From: Atriophallophorus winterbourni
Lineage: Eukaryota > Platyhelminthes > Trematoda > Plagiorchiida > Microphallidae
Length of the DNA: 64,000 nucleotides
Assembly: GCA_013407085.1 (NCBI GenBank)
Contig: JACCGJ010020505.1
Span: 1 to 64,000 of the forward strand
Direction of reading: 5' to 3'
Below are positions 1 to 15,300 of this stretch, piece after piece. The first letter of the stretch is position 1; each line of letters opens with the position of its first letter. Below the pieces are notes generated by a model. That model worked only from the letters and a program-made list of their open reading frames with translations. It searched no databases and had not been told where the DNA came from. Position numbers and translations under genes: made by a program.

Positions 1-262
1 GACGAACAACTTTCCGGCAGATAGAAGGCAAATGATCAAAGTCTGCTGTTTGTTTAGAGCGCATACGGAAGAGCAAGAGACACCGCATGATCGCCGGAGA
101 GCATTTAAGTCTGAGTGCGAAAATCCAGATTTTTAGCACGTGTGAATCACTCAGCCAAACAAGTAAAACACCGATACATTGCTCGCAATCTAAGAAGTTT
201 GATGTTTGATATGTCTTAAAGTAGGGAACAGGTTGAGTGCCGAAAAACAAATGAGAGCTTAC

Positions 263-365
263 ATTCGAGTGAGCTTGTTTCCGTTTGATTGAAGTCGAGC
301 TACGGGCGATACAATCTTTTTGAATGAAGGCAGTGGCTATCAACAGCAAATCCTGCTCAAGTTGT
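263..365 (-). CDS. CCDC162-like exon (last one seen)
   Basis: This exon encodes QQLEQDLLLIATAFIQKD followed by a basic Ser-rich stretch. It continues the preceding exon across a 73 bp intron (366-438) with matching phase. The acceptor is TTTTTCAG and the donor is AAT|GTAAGC. The downstream part of the gene lies in 1-262 or left of the window; I could not place another exon there. Confidence 0.82.
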
Positions 366-3300
366 CTGAAAAACAAATATATGCGATGGTTATTCAACAG
401 TCGATGCGAATGATCAACCACAAAAGATCAAAACTCACTGAAAATCATCCAAAGCACTGTCGTAAACGATCCAATATCCTACTTGGTCACGAACGTGCAT
501 TCGACCTTCCTCGTTGAAATAAAAGTCGTCGTGGTTGTCCACTTCAGCGAATTGCATAAATTCGGTTTCTTTAATCCTGACGAGATAAGTCAGCGTTAAT
601 TTGTTCAAGCCATTCTTAAACAGCATGCCTTAGTACAGGAGGAACAGATCTACATGAAAATCAGCGAAACCTCTATGGAAAAGAAAACGAAAGCTTGGAT
701 ATCGCTGGTACGAGTAACCTGTTAAATCCCATGAGATTGTTCGTGCCAGCCATATCCAACAGTGGCTTACACATACTACTTGTTTACCGTTTCCCATTGT
801 TTCAATGCATGTAGACCCCGATCGTTCTGTGATAGTTGTAAGCCAGTGAAGCATTTGATGTTCGTTACCGATGTGATATTGTGTTTGACGATGATAATGA
901 AGACCATGAAACTTAGCAAAATATAGGTAGCGTGTGGATTTTTAGACGACCTTATATTCAAACAAATTTAGTAACTGGCTTTGTGAGTTCATCGGTCTGG
1001 AACACGAGAGATCGTACAGGTAGTGGAGAACAACAGATAGAATACGTAGACTATCAAACTAAAGGAGAATATCAGTGAAAGCCATGAATCCCTTTCGTGG
1101 AGAGGGTGATGGGCACCGAAGTCCAACAAGAGCTCTGTGAAGACCTTCAAAACACCACCCTCGGATGAAACGTAAGTGCGGGAAACGCCAAAAAAACCAA
1201 TGGCTGCTATGACGAAATTAAAAGAATTCGGTTTACGGAAGAAATAGAAGAGAATGGATTGAATTAAAACCTGTTTGTAAAAAGAAGCAGATGGTGGAGA
1301 TCAGCTATTGAACGATCTTCAATCCGAAACAACGTGGAAAGAGCTCGACAGGAACCGGTTTTCACGAAATAACAGGAGAAAACAGCTACATGTGACAACT
1401 TACACGTCACCAGGTGATTTTCGCGCTGACCAAACCATTCGCAAAGTCAACATATGTTTACAACTTTGCTACAAGTCTCACTGAACCTGGTCACGCTCCA
1501 TCCACCTGATGGTATCAAACAGTTAGAAACCCGTTGTGGTGAGAAAGTGTGGAATGTGAGCAAAACATTAAATCGGTCATTCGCATTGAATTAGTTGGTA
1601 TGCGCGTGATTCTTCATAACGTGCGCGGCAAACGCTTGACCAACTAGCGTTTTATTGTGTTGCGGGATTCATGGAGAACAGAAGGAACTACAGATGGATT
1701 GTTCTCAAGTTGTCAATCGTAACTCTATTGAAGTCCTCACCGGAAACGAGAGGGTGAGGGTGCTTATCCTGGGAACGAATGTGCTTGAGATGTAGGTCGA
1801 CGTTTGTAGTGGAAACGCGTGTGTGGTCTCAATCCACTTAAGTTCGTCACGTTATACTAGGTAATAAGCAATCGTGTATCGGTCAGCTCAAGCAATGGAC
1901 CAAAGACGGTTCTTGAACCATAGTATCCATGTCTATAAACTAAGAGAAGACTGCAGTAGGCAGTTAACCAGGCCATTCGGGGTTTGAAATGAAGTCAAAC
2001 AAGCGGGCACGTAAACCAGTACTTGGCTTTGTATACAAAGGCTATGAGGAATTGATACTGTAATGATACCGTATTTAATTGAAGGATAATCTTCTTTCAA
2101 AATAGATGTTAGCAGGAACAAAGCTGCGTTGTGTGCAAAAGCTAACACATTGACCCTATCTAAATATATTCTAGAAATTGTTAAACGGTAGCAAGAATAA
2201 CAACGACTGGAAAACTAGTTTATCCTCAGGAAAACGGTTCGGTTTCATTAACACCTGGTTAAACCACGACATGAACATATGTTGACTGACGATTAACACT
2301 ACAATATCGGCTTCGCCGAATTTTCGTCAACCAATGGAGAAAAGATGAGGTTCAGTGATCCATCAAACGGTGGATGGTGGACAAAGTTTGACTCTGAATC
2401 CACAGTTAGATGAGTTTGGTGCAACGAGCAACGAAGTTCGAAAGCAGAACCATGGCGATTCTGGGTCGAGTAGTGACACTTTTTAATGACTAAGGCTTTG
2501 CTGTTGCTCAATTCCCCCAGCACATAAAACTCAATGCATATCGGGTTGTTTGTTCGAATCGGCAGACATTGATTCCATTCGTCATCATGACCTAGTTAGC
2601 AATCTGACACCACGCATCTGACATTACCGGCAGCGAAATTTCACACTACACTGAATGTCTTCATGACGTGTGACTAAAATAGCGTGAAAACTCAGCCTGG
2701 CCACAACCAACGCTGTGTGGAAAACCTCCGCAGCGGCATTATGTGACTCTTTCATAGAAGAAGAGCAAAGTTCCTATGCAATGAAGATAAATGTGATAGT
2801 AATCGCTTTGATTAGTTTTGCGGACAGAGTAAGTTTGGTAAATCAATTGTGACAATTGGAACAGGGAACGTAATTAGACAGTACTCCCTCCATCAATTAT
2901 ACAAATCCTAAGTGTGTCAAGTCGCGTCAACAAAGTCAAGATTGGTCACCATATGTGCCAGGCACCATGTGAGCAACACATTACTTTGTTCATCTATAAG
3001 CGCCTTGAATGCTTGACCAAGAATCACTTTGTGATTCTGTGTCTGAACATCGTGGTTCGTTGTAAGAACTCTATGTAACAGTAGCATACAAGTATAACTT
3101 TGTTTACCACTTTTCCACTGTTTCAAGGCTCACTGAACCTGATCTTACTGTCTCCACCTGACGACGGCAAACAGGCAGAAACTGGTAGTGGTGTGTAAGG
3201 GATGGGGATGTGAGCAACACTTTAGTTTGATATCACTGTTGGATGAGACCGACAAGGCACGCAGTGCAGGCAATGTAGTATCCTCATCTGATGAACAAGG

Positions 3301-6300
3301 GAGTGTGTGTGATAAAAAGCGCGCAAATACGGGTTTTGCGTTCAAGCTAATGCGTTTAATTACATTCACGTTTGTGTACGAATGTGACTGAATAGGTTTA
3401 GCATATCTCACTTTTTTAGGCATGCGGATACTGATCCCCAAGTGATAAGTTCAAACAGCACAAAACGTTTGTGTGTGTGATGTAAATGCAAGAAAATAAA
3501 TGTTAAACACGTTTAAAATGTAAGATAAAGTATTAAATAGATTTTTTTTCTTAATTAAAGTTTATCCATCACAGCACCGAGAGCTATTTTGTGGAGATTA
3601 GTTTCAGATCTACCAAGCTGACGGCATACCTATCTGCGTTAGTGATTTTGTCTGCTTACGCAAGCAAGTGTTCCATACAAGACTTAGCGCTACACTACAG
3701 TACATTGACGTTTTTAGGATGCACCTTGTGGCTCGTGCCTAGTACTTGTTTAGCTAAATCTGAGTCCTTAAGCAGAAGCTGATACACTCTTTCATTTTGT
3801 GCACGTTTCTTTAAATTCATACGCACATACGCATGACAGATTGAGGGGTTAATTTTCCACTTGTTTGTTAGTTCTAGACGATTTATAATTAGTTAAATTA
3901 AAATAAAATTAAATTGAAATTAAAATGATAGTGAACATTCAATCAGAAATTTTCAATTTATATTTCTGTCCATACTTAGTAATGAACCTGGGCAACAGGA
4001 TTACTTGTTGTGTCTTGCGATGGGTCGCAATCCATCATAAATACCGGCCCAGTTTACAGAGAGAAACCTTGCTCACACAGTTATGTCGTAAGACACAGCT
4101 ACCGAAGACAGACTCCTTAGTTTAACACTCCAAAGAAATGCTTTCCGTATTCAGTTTTTGAATCTGCAACATTATCGTCATTCACTCCGGATTTAATCCT
4201 GAAGTCATTTTGTAAATCATTTACTTTTCGGTGGATTCGCCAGAAAAATAAAACCACTGTTTATAAGTTCAGGCCTCGATGCGGTAGAATGAGTAATTAA
4301 GACAGTATTATAGAGAGATGCGGGGTGAGAAAGCCCGATTGAACAAACGCCTCTCGTAATAAATCATTGGAAAATGTTTGCAAATTCATGCTTCCATGCA
4401 AATCTAATTACAGCGAACCCGGAATGATGAGGACGGAATCAAAAAGTGGAAAGAATGCATCGGAATGCATGAAAGTCCGAATAGTGTAAGTCAAATATCG
4501 ATCGTGAACCCGTATTCACAGTGCCATTCGCATTGATGGCGGTACGATGCAGCACGAGTGATACCATTGACAACGGAGGTAAACAAAATTTGCATTAAAA
4601 TGGCATAAACGTCGAAAGTCACAAAATTCATCTTCGCTCATTTGTATTGATAAGTTCATACCAAGCAATGGTGGCACTACCCACAGTCCACAAATGGGAC
4701 ACAACGTTATGGAAAAACAGCACCGAGTGATCCGAAGTGATCGCAGGTGGTGCCTTCTCTGACATAGGATGAATATTCGCGAATTTGGGATACTACTCTT
4801 AATTCAGCAAGGCTTCACTTTGTCAGACAACCAAATGCAGATTTTGATTAGAGGGATTACGTTGCAGATTCATCAATCATGTAAACATGTAGCAAAATAA
4901 TAGTACGAGACAGGAAAATATATAGTCAGAATCAAGATGTTCAATCATGCATATGAATTAAGTTGCCCCAGTTAAGCTTGTGTAAATAACCGAAGGCCCC
5001 TTTTTATACTGGGTATATAACAGAGTGTAAAGACTAAAGACTAAGCGATTCCGAACAGCTAGTTCCGGATTTGGCTACCGTGGCTATTGTATATTCCTGA
5101 ATCGAGTGACCGCTTTACCAAACTACCCCAAAGCGGACGGCACAAAACGCACTAATGAGAAACCACACAATGCGCGAAGAGATCTTGGAATCAAACAATG
5201 ACTCGTGAACAAACTCACGGTGCATCATCATCAAAGACAGCATTACACCGGTAGCACGAATGCTTAACTATCATGCAACCATGAAAAAGTAAAATCCTAA
5301 AAGATGGGGAAGGGTGGAACTTAAATTGCTACGGCTTCTATAGAAGAGTAAGCACAAACAAAATGGGAAGAGGTGCCTACACCTCGAATGGAACATACAT
5401 TCAAACAAGTTTCATGAACGAGTAGAGCGACATTAGCACGGCAGCTTCCTTGCGGCTTTCACTGTCTTGCATCAAAACAAGCTTTTCTTGTCACTCCGCT
5501 TGACAACATACAAGATTAAGCAAACACTCCAAGAATATGCTTAGTGCAAGACCGCCATTGAACACGCTTTCGGAACATATCCTGAAGCGGAACTATCCAT
5601 TGCGATATCTGATCGCGGGGACACCAGCGTGGAAGACGCGCTGCGCCGACTTTAGAAAGGTTACTAGTGAGAATTTTTAACTGCCTATGCCATGTGACGG
5701 TTTGGCCACCCTGAGATTTACGCCAATCAGGATGTGGCGTCGCGAAAAGAATCCGTTTCGGAAGTCAGTGGTCCAGCATCCGTAAAACGTGACCCAACCA
5801 GCGTAACCTATGCAGGTTGAACTGCTTCGCTATATCAACATTACTACCGAACAACTTACTTCGGAGAGCATCGGTGCGTATGCGATTGTAACAGCTAACT
5901 CCTAGAATGTTGCGGAAACATCGGTTGTCAAATACTTGGAGACGCTGAATGTGTTCTTTACGTAAGGTCCAGGTTTCGTACCCATACAGTAACACAGCCC
6001 GAACTGTCGCTTTATAGACTCTACCCTTGAGTAACAGAGACAGTCCTTTCTGACGCCAGAGGTGACCTAGGTTACGGTCGCTTTGGAAATGCGTGCCGAG
6101 ACCTCGTCGTCCAACGATGCAGAATTATTGATACAACTAACGAGATACGTAAAACGTCGTCGACGACGTCGTCGCCTCTACCAGGCCGGAAGCCAGCTTC
6201 CTGCTATGTTAATCTTCAAAGGCATATGGACGCTAATAGTCTCGCAGTAAATAAAGGAATGCGGTCAGATAGTAAAAGCGCTTTGGAAGAGAGTATGTTG

Positions 6301-9300
6301 GATATGCTTGATTGCGAAGCGTCCACAATCCACGATATCAGCTTGGTAAGCACACAAATCTGAACGCCAGTATTCTACGGCGGTTTGTTTAAAAATGGGC
6401 TGCAAAGATTGAAATGCATTGGATGCTTGTGTTTGTCATAACACTCACTTGAATTCATGTGGCGTATTGAACAGATAGCCGTGGCCATCTATTATATTTC
6501 CACCGCCTTGGTGGCCTTGGGATTCTGTGCCAATTCGGTGGTTCTGAGGACTACTGAAAGTTGGAAACACCACGGTGCTGAACTAGTATGAAAAGTTAAG
6601 GTCGCGAAATAGAAATAAAATGTAAAAGTGAAAATGTGGATAAAACCAGCGGCATAGGATATTTAGCCAATTGTTAAGCCTCAAATGCTGTTTCACAGTG
6701 GTAAATTGTACACGAAAAGCTGCGTGTTCACACGAATGTTCTGAGTTTATAAATATCATAAACTGTATGCCATTTACTGTTTAACGGAAAAGTGAGAATT
6801 CTGTAACCTTCAATTACACGGTATGAACTCTTCAAGCTTCAATACATTACGACTCAAGAACCACCAAGACGTTAGGAGACAAAAATGACCATCAACGGCT
6901 CCTCTGTAACATAAAGGTGAAGCGAAATTCGTAAGTAGCAACAAGCAGCGAATTCCGCACAATTGATAGTAGCACTAAACCAAGACAAATTGACGCATGC
7001 TTGGTTGATTGATTCATTTTTATCACCCCTTGTTTCAGATCAAGTTCAAACGGTACGATCCGTGTTCTGCAAATTAGACAGTGTATAGCGGATGAAAACG
7101 GAATTACTCACGTGCGTTCCACTCCTCCTTTGGCATTCATTGACAACCCTTGATCGTTGATTGTTAACGTCCGTTCGACCGAACGAAAGTAATTCAACAC
7201 CGAAATGACCTGCGAGATGTGGGGGGTCATGATGCAGCTCGACTTACCGTTCGCATCAAATCTCGCAGTTTCAAGTGTCGCAAATGTAAAAACGACAAAT
7301 ACGCGCCTTGCACGCTGGAAGGATCATCCTTGGCGCTTGACGCATCGTCTAATCCGAGCATTTGCATCGCTTGCGTGAAGTCGTAATCATCGCGGCGTTT
7401 GCCGAGTTCATCGCCATCAACATTGCTGAAATCGCAAGCCATTCGTGTACACATAGGTGGAGTGAACCGAGAACAATGCAAGAGTCATTCAATGAAATAC
7501 CAAAAGCAGCTACGTGGCAAATAGAATCTTAAAAATGTTAACATGTCAAATCAGAACTGTGGAAAGAGTTACGCCTTTTCCCGGGGTTTATCGATCAGCA
7601 AAGGTTGTCATAGCCGGGGGTGGCAGTGGGGATAAGCTCCCACTGTCTATAAAATGCGCGCGTCTCAAATAGCCTCTGACAACCAAGTCCAGGTTCTGGC
7701 CTGCACGAGTGGCTCCCCGAGCCCGGAGTAACTGCTTCTACCAACAGGAGAAGGTGCGAAGGAGAGTGACTGACGCCTGAAAACCGGTTTGCTTCGGGCA
7801 GATGAAGCTCGTTAGCCTGGGAGGGCATTTCATCTGGGGGAAGGAAAATCCTGATTTTAAAACTCCGCTGCCTTGAGGGATACCCGATCGCGGGATAGGC
7901 TTTGGAAGAAAACCCTGAGGAAAAATCTTGAGCAGAGTCTGGTAGACGATTAGTTGGTGCACACCACCTCTTTCTGGCAACTCCCTGCTGCCTTGTAGGT
8001 CGCACTTGGTTATGCAAAGGCTAGAGAAGCTGACTCGAACAAACAACGTGCTGCTGGGGACGCCGCTTTGTACACAAATTCCCAAGACTCTTAAAAAAGC
8101 CGGCTCATTCTTCAAGAGGAGAGAGTCTCACAAAAGTAATCAGCATGGCAAAAGCTTAGTGAAAAATTGCTCAATTCCCCTAGGGAGATGAGAACACAAA
8201 TGCAACTGGCTGCTCTCGAGCATCTCAATTAGAGCAGAGAGCACAGACGTAAAAACAAACCTTGTCCAACAGTGGCTTACACGCTCATCTATTGTCCATT
8301 GTTCCACCGTTTCAAGGTAGACGGATCCTGATCCCACTGTCCTACCTCCTGAGCGCAAACAGCGCGAAACCCGTCGTGGTTTGTGCGTGATGGAAACACA
8401 TGCAAATACTGATTATTGTTTCGAGCTAATGCATAGTTGTAAATCAGAGGCAGTTTTCGTTTGGACCCCAAATTACAATAAAATTAAGCTGTTACCCAGA
8501 GTAGAAGCGTATGCTATAAGGTACTATATAAAGGTATAATGATTACGCTCACGTTAATTAGAAAATTAGGAACAAACAAAATTAAATAAGATGCCAAAGA
8601 TGACACTTGTGGAGACGTTTGTGGTTACAGTTGTTTACAAATTGGTTACATTTTGAATCTGAATACATTTTGAAGATGATCTCTGCTTGTGAGCGAGATA
8701 ATGGCATGAGGATGGGAAATTCTGGAGTTATTTTAACCTCCGGTACTTACCGGATCAGCATATCCGTATTGTTGTAAATCTTTTTGAAGATTTCCGCCGT
8801 GTTCTGCCCTTGCCGATGTGAAACTACCGACGCAGCATGGATCATTGGCGGATGTTGAACCAGCATTGCATGGTGTCGAAGGGAATCTTGTACTCGCTAA
8901 AATTGGAACAAAAGCGAAGTTCAATTTGGGCTGATATTTCCTCAATTATGCAAGCGCTGCAAAACATCTGGGTAACCGACCCACGTCAAAGCAAGTGATG
9001 GTAGACCGTTCTGTTTCATAAGTATGTCAGCCTGATTAATCAACTGCCGCTAGAAAACAGTTGTACGAATTAGCGCTGCACGAATTAAACATGGAAACGA
9101 CTGATTGGTCACCATAGGTTGTCCTGACATATGATTGGGATCTACTGGGGTCGACCGTCAGAGAGGTGTAGGCACCTCTACCCAGTTTGTTTGTGCTTAC
9201 TCTTCTATAGAATCCGTAGCTATTTACGTCCCACCCATCCCCAACTTTTAGGATTTTACTTTTTCATGGTGTGGCAGTTAAGCATTCGATACGCGCTACC

Positions 9301-12300
9301 GGTGTAATGCTGTCTGTGATGATGATAATGATGATCGTATTTATTACCAATGCAATTTGCTCGTGGTCAGTCATTCTCTTCAGGGTCTCCCACTTTATTA
9401 ATAGGGCCACTGAAAAGAGTTTTTTATTTATTTTCGTTCATAAGTGATCATACAAATTATGTTTCCTATGTTGTAATCGATTTGATTGAAGTGGAAGATT
9501 GAACTACCTTGAATGTATTTGGAAGAGAGTAACCCTAGATAGAAAGACCAACAAATCTTAATGGCAATTATCAGGGATAGCACACTGATCAAATAATCCA
9601 GATTGTTCAAGCCAGCTTACTTTTTTATTACGAGCAAACGTTTTGTGGGGTCTTCAAACAATGCGAAATGGTTTTACCGGATTTCAAAATCACAGAACTT
9701 AATTTTGTGAAATGCATTTGATTTACACCCGAGATACTCAGAATGTATGCTTTCCGTTTAGGCCTGGGCAACCTGACAGCATCTTAGCCCACGTGCAGTC
9801 TCTGACTGTACGGCACTTTGCCTGGATCAGACTTGTGCTTCATACATGCTTTCCGTTTCTTTCCTTCTCTGATCTGGCTGTAGGTTTCAGAAGGATAGGT
9901 ATACCACTTTTCCGATTTCATTAGGATTTCTTCTAGACAGGGACTTTATTTCGGTTATCGCACATCCATTTTGTTACGGGTATACAGCGAACTAGAGCGC
10001 ATCCCTAACTCTTTAAAGATCCTGGATTTACCGATTAAGAAGAATTGTAAAAAATTAATCACGCCTAAAACCACACCGAGGTGGTTAAATATGACTAACA
10101 GCAGAAAATCGAATTATGATTTTAATACTTTAAACTGTGAATAATAGCGACAGATGAAGCAAGGTGAGCCAGTTTAACCAATATTTAATCAGTAGTGAAC
10201 AAGATTCGATACCTCTGCAGATTTCAACTTCAAGAAATTCGCTGTTGCTTTGAGGAGATCATCTACGACGGTGGTGGAACGTAGCTCCATGATCAACTTG
10301 ACCAGATATTCATTGCGTCTGGGGTGAAGTTTCACATACGAGATCCAGTTACTGGGTTTATTGAGAGCTCGGGTCCAATTATCCAAGCCCCAACGCTCAC
10401 CGGTTGACTGTGGATAGGCGAGGGTGATAAGTGGTAATTTTTATTCACTTTTAAACATTAACAAATTCAATGAAACACTGTGTTAAACTTGTATTGAACC
10501 AACGTTAAGTGTATATTTAGAGTCAAATGGACACCAACAATAGTGGCGAGCGTAACTGCGACAGGATGAAAACCTCTCCGATGAGTAAAATCATATCAAA
10601 TACAAGGCATCGTGCTCTTAGCAAACCACAGTTTAACACCAGCCTATTATGTTACATTATATCTCTTGAAAACAGTTTCTAAGAAGTAATTAAACGTATA
10701 AATGACAGAATCTAGTTGAAAATAAATGCGGTCTAGCACATAAAGGATTGTGATCTGTTCCTCACATCACTTTGGTCAGAATCACTATGTGATTCTGTAT
10801 TTGAACATCGTGATTCGTTGCACGAACCGTATACAACAGTGGCATTCACGTATAACATTGTTTAACGTTTATCACCATTTTGAGTCTGTGTTAATTTAGT
10901 TTGGAACATTGTGAACTTTTCAAATTTCAACTTTCATAGACGAAAAGTTATCTTCAGAATTCTCAATCAGACAACCATATAGGATGCGTGAGATCTCGAA
11001 ATACTTGAAAAAAACTTGAACAGTTTCTCCTGTCTGAATGCATCATTTCAGATTTCTGGATGATGGAAATCATTAGCATACTTATTGGTACCTTCGTTCA
11101 ACTGATTTGAAATCACATAGGTCAAAAGGGGAACACATGTGTCCAAATCTTCCGTAACCTCTGCAAACCTAATGATAGCATCAAAAATACTCGGGAATCG
11201 CGCTTCGTTAATGGTTAAATCCATCTGGAAAATGACATCTCAGTATGCTATTTTTGCTTTACCTTATGCTTTACATAACGCTGACAATGCTGAAATAAAA
11301 ATGGAACTAAGTGATTGCAACTGACATGATTTTTTTCAACCCAAGTAATAAATGAGGTGACATAGGTTTTATGGATCAGGGTGCTGACGAATCTGTGGGT
11401 AGGATTTCGAAACTATTACGATAGTAGAAAATACTCAAGTATTGTAATGCCCAAATGGCCAATGACGACATGAACTCACCTTGAGAGCGTCATACGTTTT
11501 AAAAGTGCACATTTCTTCCTGTCGGTTGAATATGTGTCTGAAGTTACGGTTAATGACGGAGAATAACTCCATTTCATCGGCAGATGAACGGATAGCTTGG
11601 ATGTTCTGAAAACAATTTTGATCAGCGTGAACTATTGTACGGAATACATACCATTTGAATATTATATGCCTGGCAGAACTGCATCAAATGGGGACGAAGG
11701 GCATCTAAATCGTTCGTGTGTAGTGGAAGACCGGTTGAACCCTCGTTCGTCACAATACCTCCTCCGGTTGCGGCCAAATACAAATTCGACTTGGTCGGTA
11801 GCAACATTTCATTCGCATTGGTTACCATCGCATTCATGATCGCAGGTGGTTGAGGTGCATGGGAAGAAAAGCGGAAGTTGCATTGTGGTTGTGATGTAGG
11901 AATATGAAGAGATTGTTCGGCTGCATTGGGGTCATCAATTTCATCTTCGAATTCCACGGATCGTTTATCGGAAACCCTTTTCGATTTGGGATCACCTAGA
12001 TTGCTGATGGTTGTGGTGTTCAAAGTCAATGTTTCTTCATAAATCGATGCTGTTCGTTCTTGACCGTTTTCTAATACCCTAATGTCTTCGGTCGACGGGT
12101 AAGCCGCTGGAATGATGGGTCGCAATCGTCCGGAATCAGCTTTCTCACTTGTACTTCGCCGAGTGGACGCATTCGCATCCTCCTCCACATTGCTGGCTCC
12201 AGGCTCTTTATTTTCCTCAGCTGCAGTTGCTGAGGAACCCGATTGGTCGCGAGTGACACGAGATTGAGGGGATGTCATGGAAGGTACACCGGTGACAAAC

Positions 12301-15300
12301 AGAGAACCGGTTACGTCACGTTCATGCGATGGGCTGATGTTCTCGCTTCTGATGTACGGGTATTGTTTCTGTTGCGAAGGATGTTAGCATTGCTTAATAA
12401 TAGTAGGCGTTCGAGTAATAGCAGGTAAAAGTTTATTGAAAATGCAATGGTGCCAATGAATGGAACGTATCAAGCGTTATTGTCTTCACAAGGTGTTTGT
12501 AGAACGTCTCGTTTAATAATCAGAAAATAAATACAAAGAATATGTTGCTGAAAAATGCTTATTAATTAAGTTGATTACGAAGAGAATACGAAATATTTTC
12601 TGGTAGATGGCATAATCTGGCATTCACCATCTAACGAATACATGAATGTTTTCTTTGATTATTAAAAATTTGTTATGAGCAAATCCGCAGAGGAAACGTT
12701 TACACATATTTTTATGTTGTTATCGATATAACAAGAAGGAGTGGAATTACAATTGATTATGCTTTCAAACGCAATCAACTTCTTCGCTAAACTAAACTAC
12801 ACAACGAAAATATTCACAGCGCATGTGGAACCCTATAAAGAAATAATAGGTTTGGTTGTCGTTGCTGAATTAGTAAAAGTCAACTGATTGGTTTATTGCC
12901 AATCATATTTATACCACAATTGCCATGTTTATTATTACGCGTTAAAAACCTATACTCATAAAGGCAAAGAGTTTGAGAAAAGCCTAGGCTTCATAGCTAG
13001 GGATGAATATCAATCTCCTCGAAAAAATCTACAACCGCTCGACTAAGTTTGTGCAAGGTTTTTGGACAGTAAATGAATGTCCAAACTCAGGTTGCAATAA
13101 TTCAACCGGAGAAAAATACACATATACTTAATATTGACCTTTCACATCTAACAAATTGATAATTATTGAGGCCATATGAGTGATTCTATGCAAAAATCTT
13201 TTACGCCCTCCGGGAGAACACATTTTGGCCTGAAGAGTCAGCAAAGTTTATTAGAGTTGTTTCTTTTGAAACTACTTTCCGGCAAATCTTGATACATACA
13301 TATCAAGTCATACATCATTATATAATCGCCATTTAACTCACATTTGTGCTTGATACATTTATTCCAAATATAATTTGGTAAATATAAACCTGATCACTTT
13401 TGCTGCCATGTAATTTACAAATTTGTTTATCGTAATCAAAAGAGGATGAATCAGATTCGTGATTGCAAGGTGGATGGATACTCGTGAGCAACTGATTTAA
13501 ACCATCCGACAGATTAGGGCAATTACGGTTGTTTTATTGCCGTTTTCTAGTTTATTTTATGGATACAAATGAGCTTTTGGCATTAATCGCTGAAGAAAGA
13601 AAATTACACAAATATCGGGATGTTAAATAGTATTGTAGACTTTACGGGGAACTTTTGAAATTTCACATTATTATATACGAGGTGATGTACACGATTAACA
13701 TAGCAAGTTCTAAATTCATGATTTGAATCAGAAGCAAACAAAAGCTATGTGAAATCAATTTCTTACGAACAACTACAAGATAGGGTTAACTTAGAGTTTC
13801 ATCTTTGACAACCATAGTGATTTTATTACATAAACACTCAAATAGATTAGTTTTGTTTATATCGTACCGTCTTGAAAGGCAATAGTGGAAAAGCAGGAGA
13901 ATATCACACGAAACGGTTAGACATTCAAACAGCAAGTGGTTTGTTCAAACGTAATTCAAAACAGAAAATCAAAGTTGTACCACTTGACATACAATTACTA
14001 AAATAGCTGTAGAATTTTGAGAACGATAGCAAACAAAATCTTAAGACCGAGCTTATGCGTCCGCATGCAATTATTTCTCACTCAATGTCATCGATGTCGA
14101 CCAAACCAGTTCAAGCAATAGCACTTTACAGAATTTATTTAATGTCTGATGTTGATGGAATCCATCTTTTCATTTTGTCAAGTATGTATAGAGCTTGATG
14201 TAAAATACCGGAAAGAAAATAGTTTACTTAAAACAGAGGTTTTGTTGACAAATATAGGAATTTTTAGTTATGTTTTCATATGGTTTAGGAAGGTTGTTAT
14301 TTTACGAATCATCTAGTAAAACCCTATTCATGATACAGATAGTTGGACACACAAATATTTTATTGTTTTGTTGGTGTTATAAGATTTATATAGAATAATT
14401 GCTTTTTCACGTCACGAAAACTGAAATTATGATACCGCTCGATACATTCATATAACAAGAGCAATGCTTATCTATCAATAAATGGTGAATAATATCAAAA
14501 TAGATTGTACGCTGCTGTGGTTAGTCTTGAGTCTTCTTTTCAGATGTAATAATCCGCCACGATTGTGATTGTCAAGCACTGATTTCGTCGCGCCTTCGAT
14601 AACGAATATAAGTGCAAAAATGTATACTCGTTTTGTGAGTATTCGGTTAACACCATACGACAGAGGGTTGAAGAATATTCGAAGGAAATAGTAAAACATT
14701 ACTCATGATTTGGAGTATTGAGCCACCTAAATTTTGTCAAAAGTGTATTAAAAATTAGCCAAAATCTCGTTCAATTTCATTTGAAACATATTGCGACTAG
14801 CATATATTAAGTGATGTCACCTTTAAATGTACGGCGCAAGTAGATTATGTTTTGCTACTCGACATCTTTTCAAATGAATCTAAATTTTGATTAAAGATTA
14901 ACAGTTTCTCAATGAACGTCCACTTAAATATACAGTACTAAGTTTATTTCGTCCGGTTGCACGCTGTCGGCGTGATAACCACTAAGCAGTCTGAAGCATC
15001 GTTTGCCATTTACTAGCAGATGACGCTTCCATTATATGCCTTCAAATTAAACTTTAAAAAGCAAGCTCTTTTTGTGCCATGGAATCAAATTCCAGCGCTT
15101 CCAAATCAGGGTTGAATTGCATTTGTTTCACAAGTTTGAACGACCGGCTCTTTGACTTACATACTTAATATCCACACAGAATACACCATTCAGTATGCCA
15201 CTGTTTTCCATATTAGACACATTGATCATTTAAGGTAAACAACGTTGTCTATTTATAACTAAAATGTTATAGGAGCAGTTAGACATTTTCACTCTGACTA

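Larger units (their letters stand above)
577..7111. other. Intron of the CCDC162-like gene, repeat-bearing, no confirmed exon
   Basis: This 6.5 kb intron holds copies of the octamer family (about 715-860), the 300 bp family (1468-1565, 2937-3240), the GAT-tailed family (5218-5390) and an RTE-like LINE relic (5590-6165). A short exon expected between the VERT- and EFMQF-coding exons was not found. The rest shows nothing I recognise. Confidence 0.6.

Noticed and set aside
1..262. A further 3' exon of the CCDC162-like gene
   Set aside because: An AG preceded by a weak tract near 112 could be an acceptor, but none of the three frames following it shows the expected family motifs and the phase-0 frame stops at once.
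2545..2575. T-loop-like GTTCGAATC as part of a tRNA gene
   Set aside because: No matching A box, anticodon arm or acceptor stem could be formed around it.
5406..5589. Extension of the LINE relic into 5406-5589
   Set aside because: Neither strand gives recognisable element motifs beyond about 5590.
15062..15159. Minus-strand coding-looking stretch (LEALEFDSMAQKELA) as a CCDC162-like exon
   Set aside because: The flanking AG and GT sites are poor (the stop comes before any donor) and I could not confirm family similarity, so it is noted only in the intron entry.
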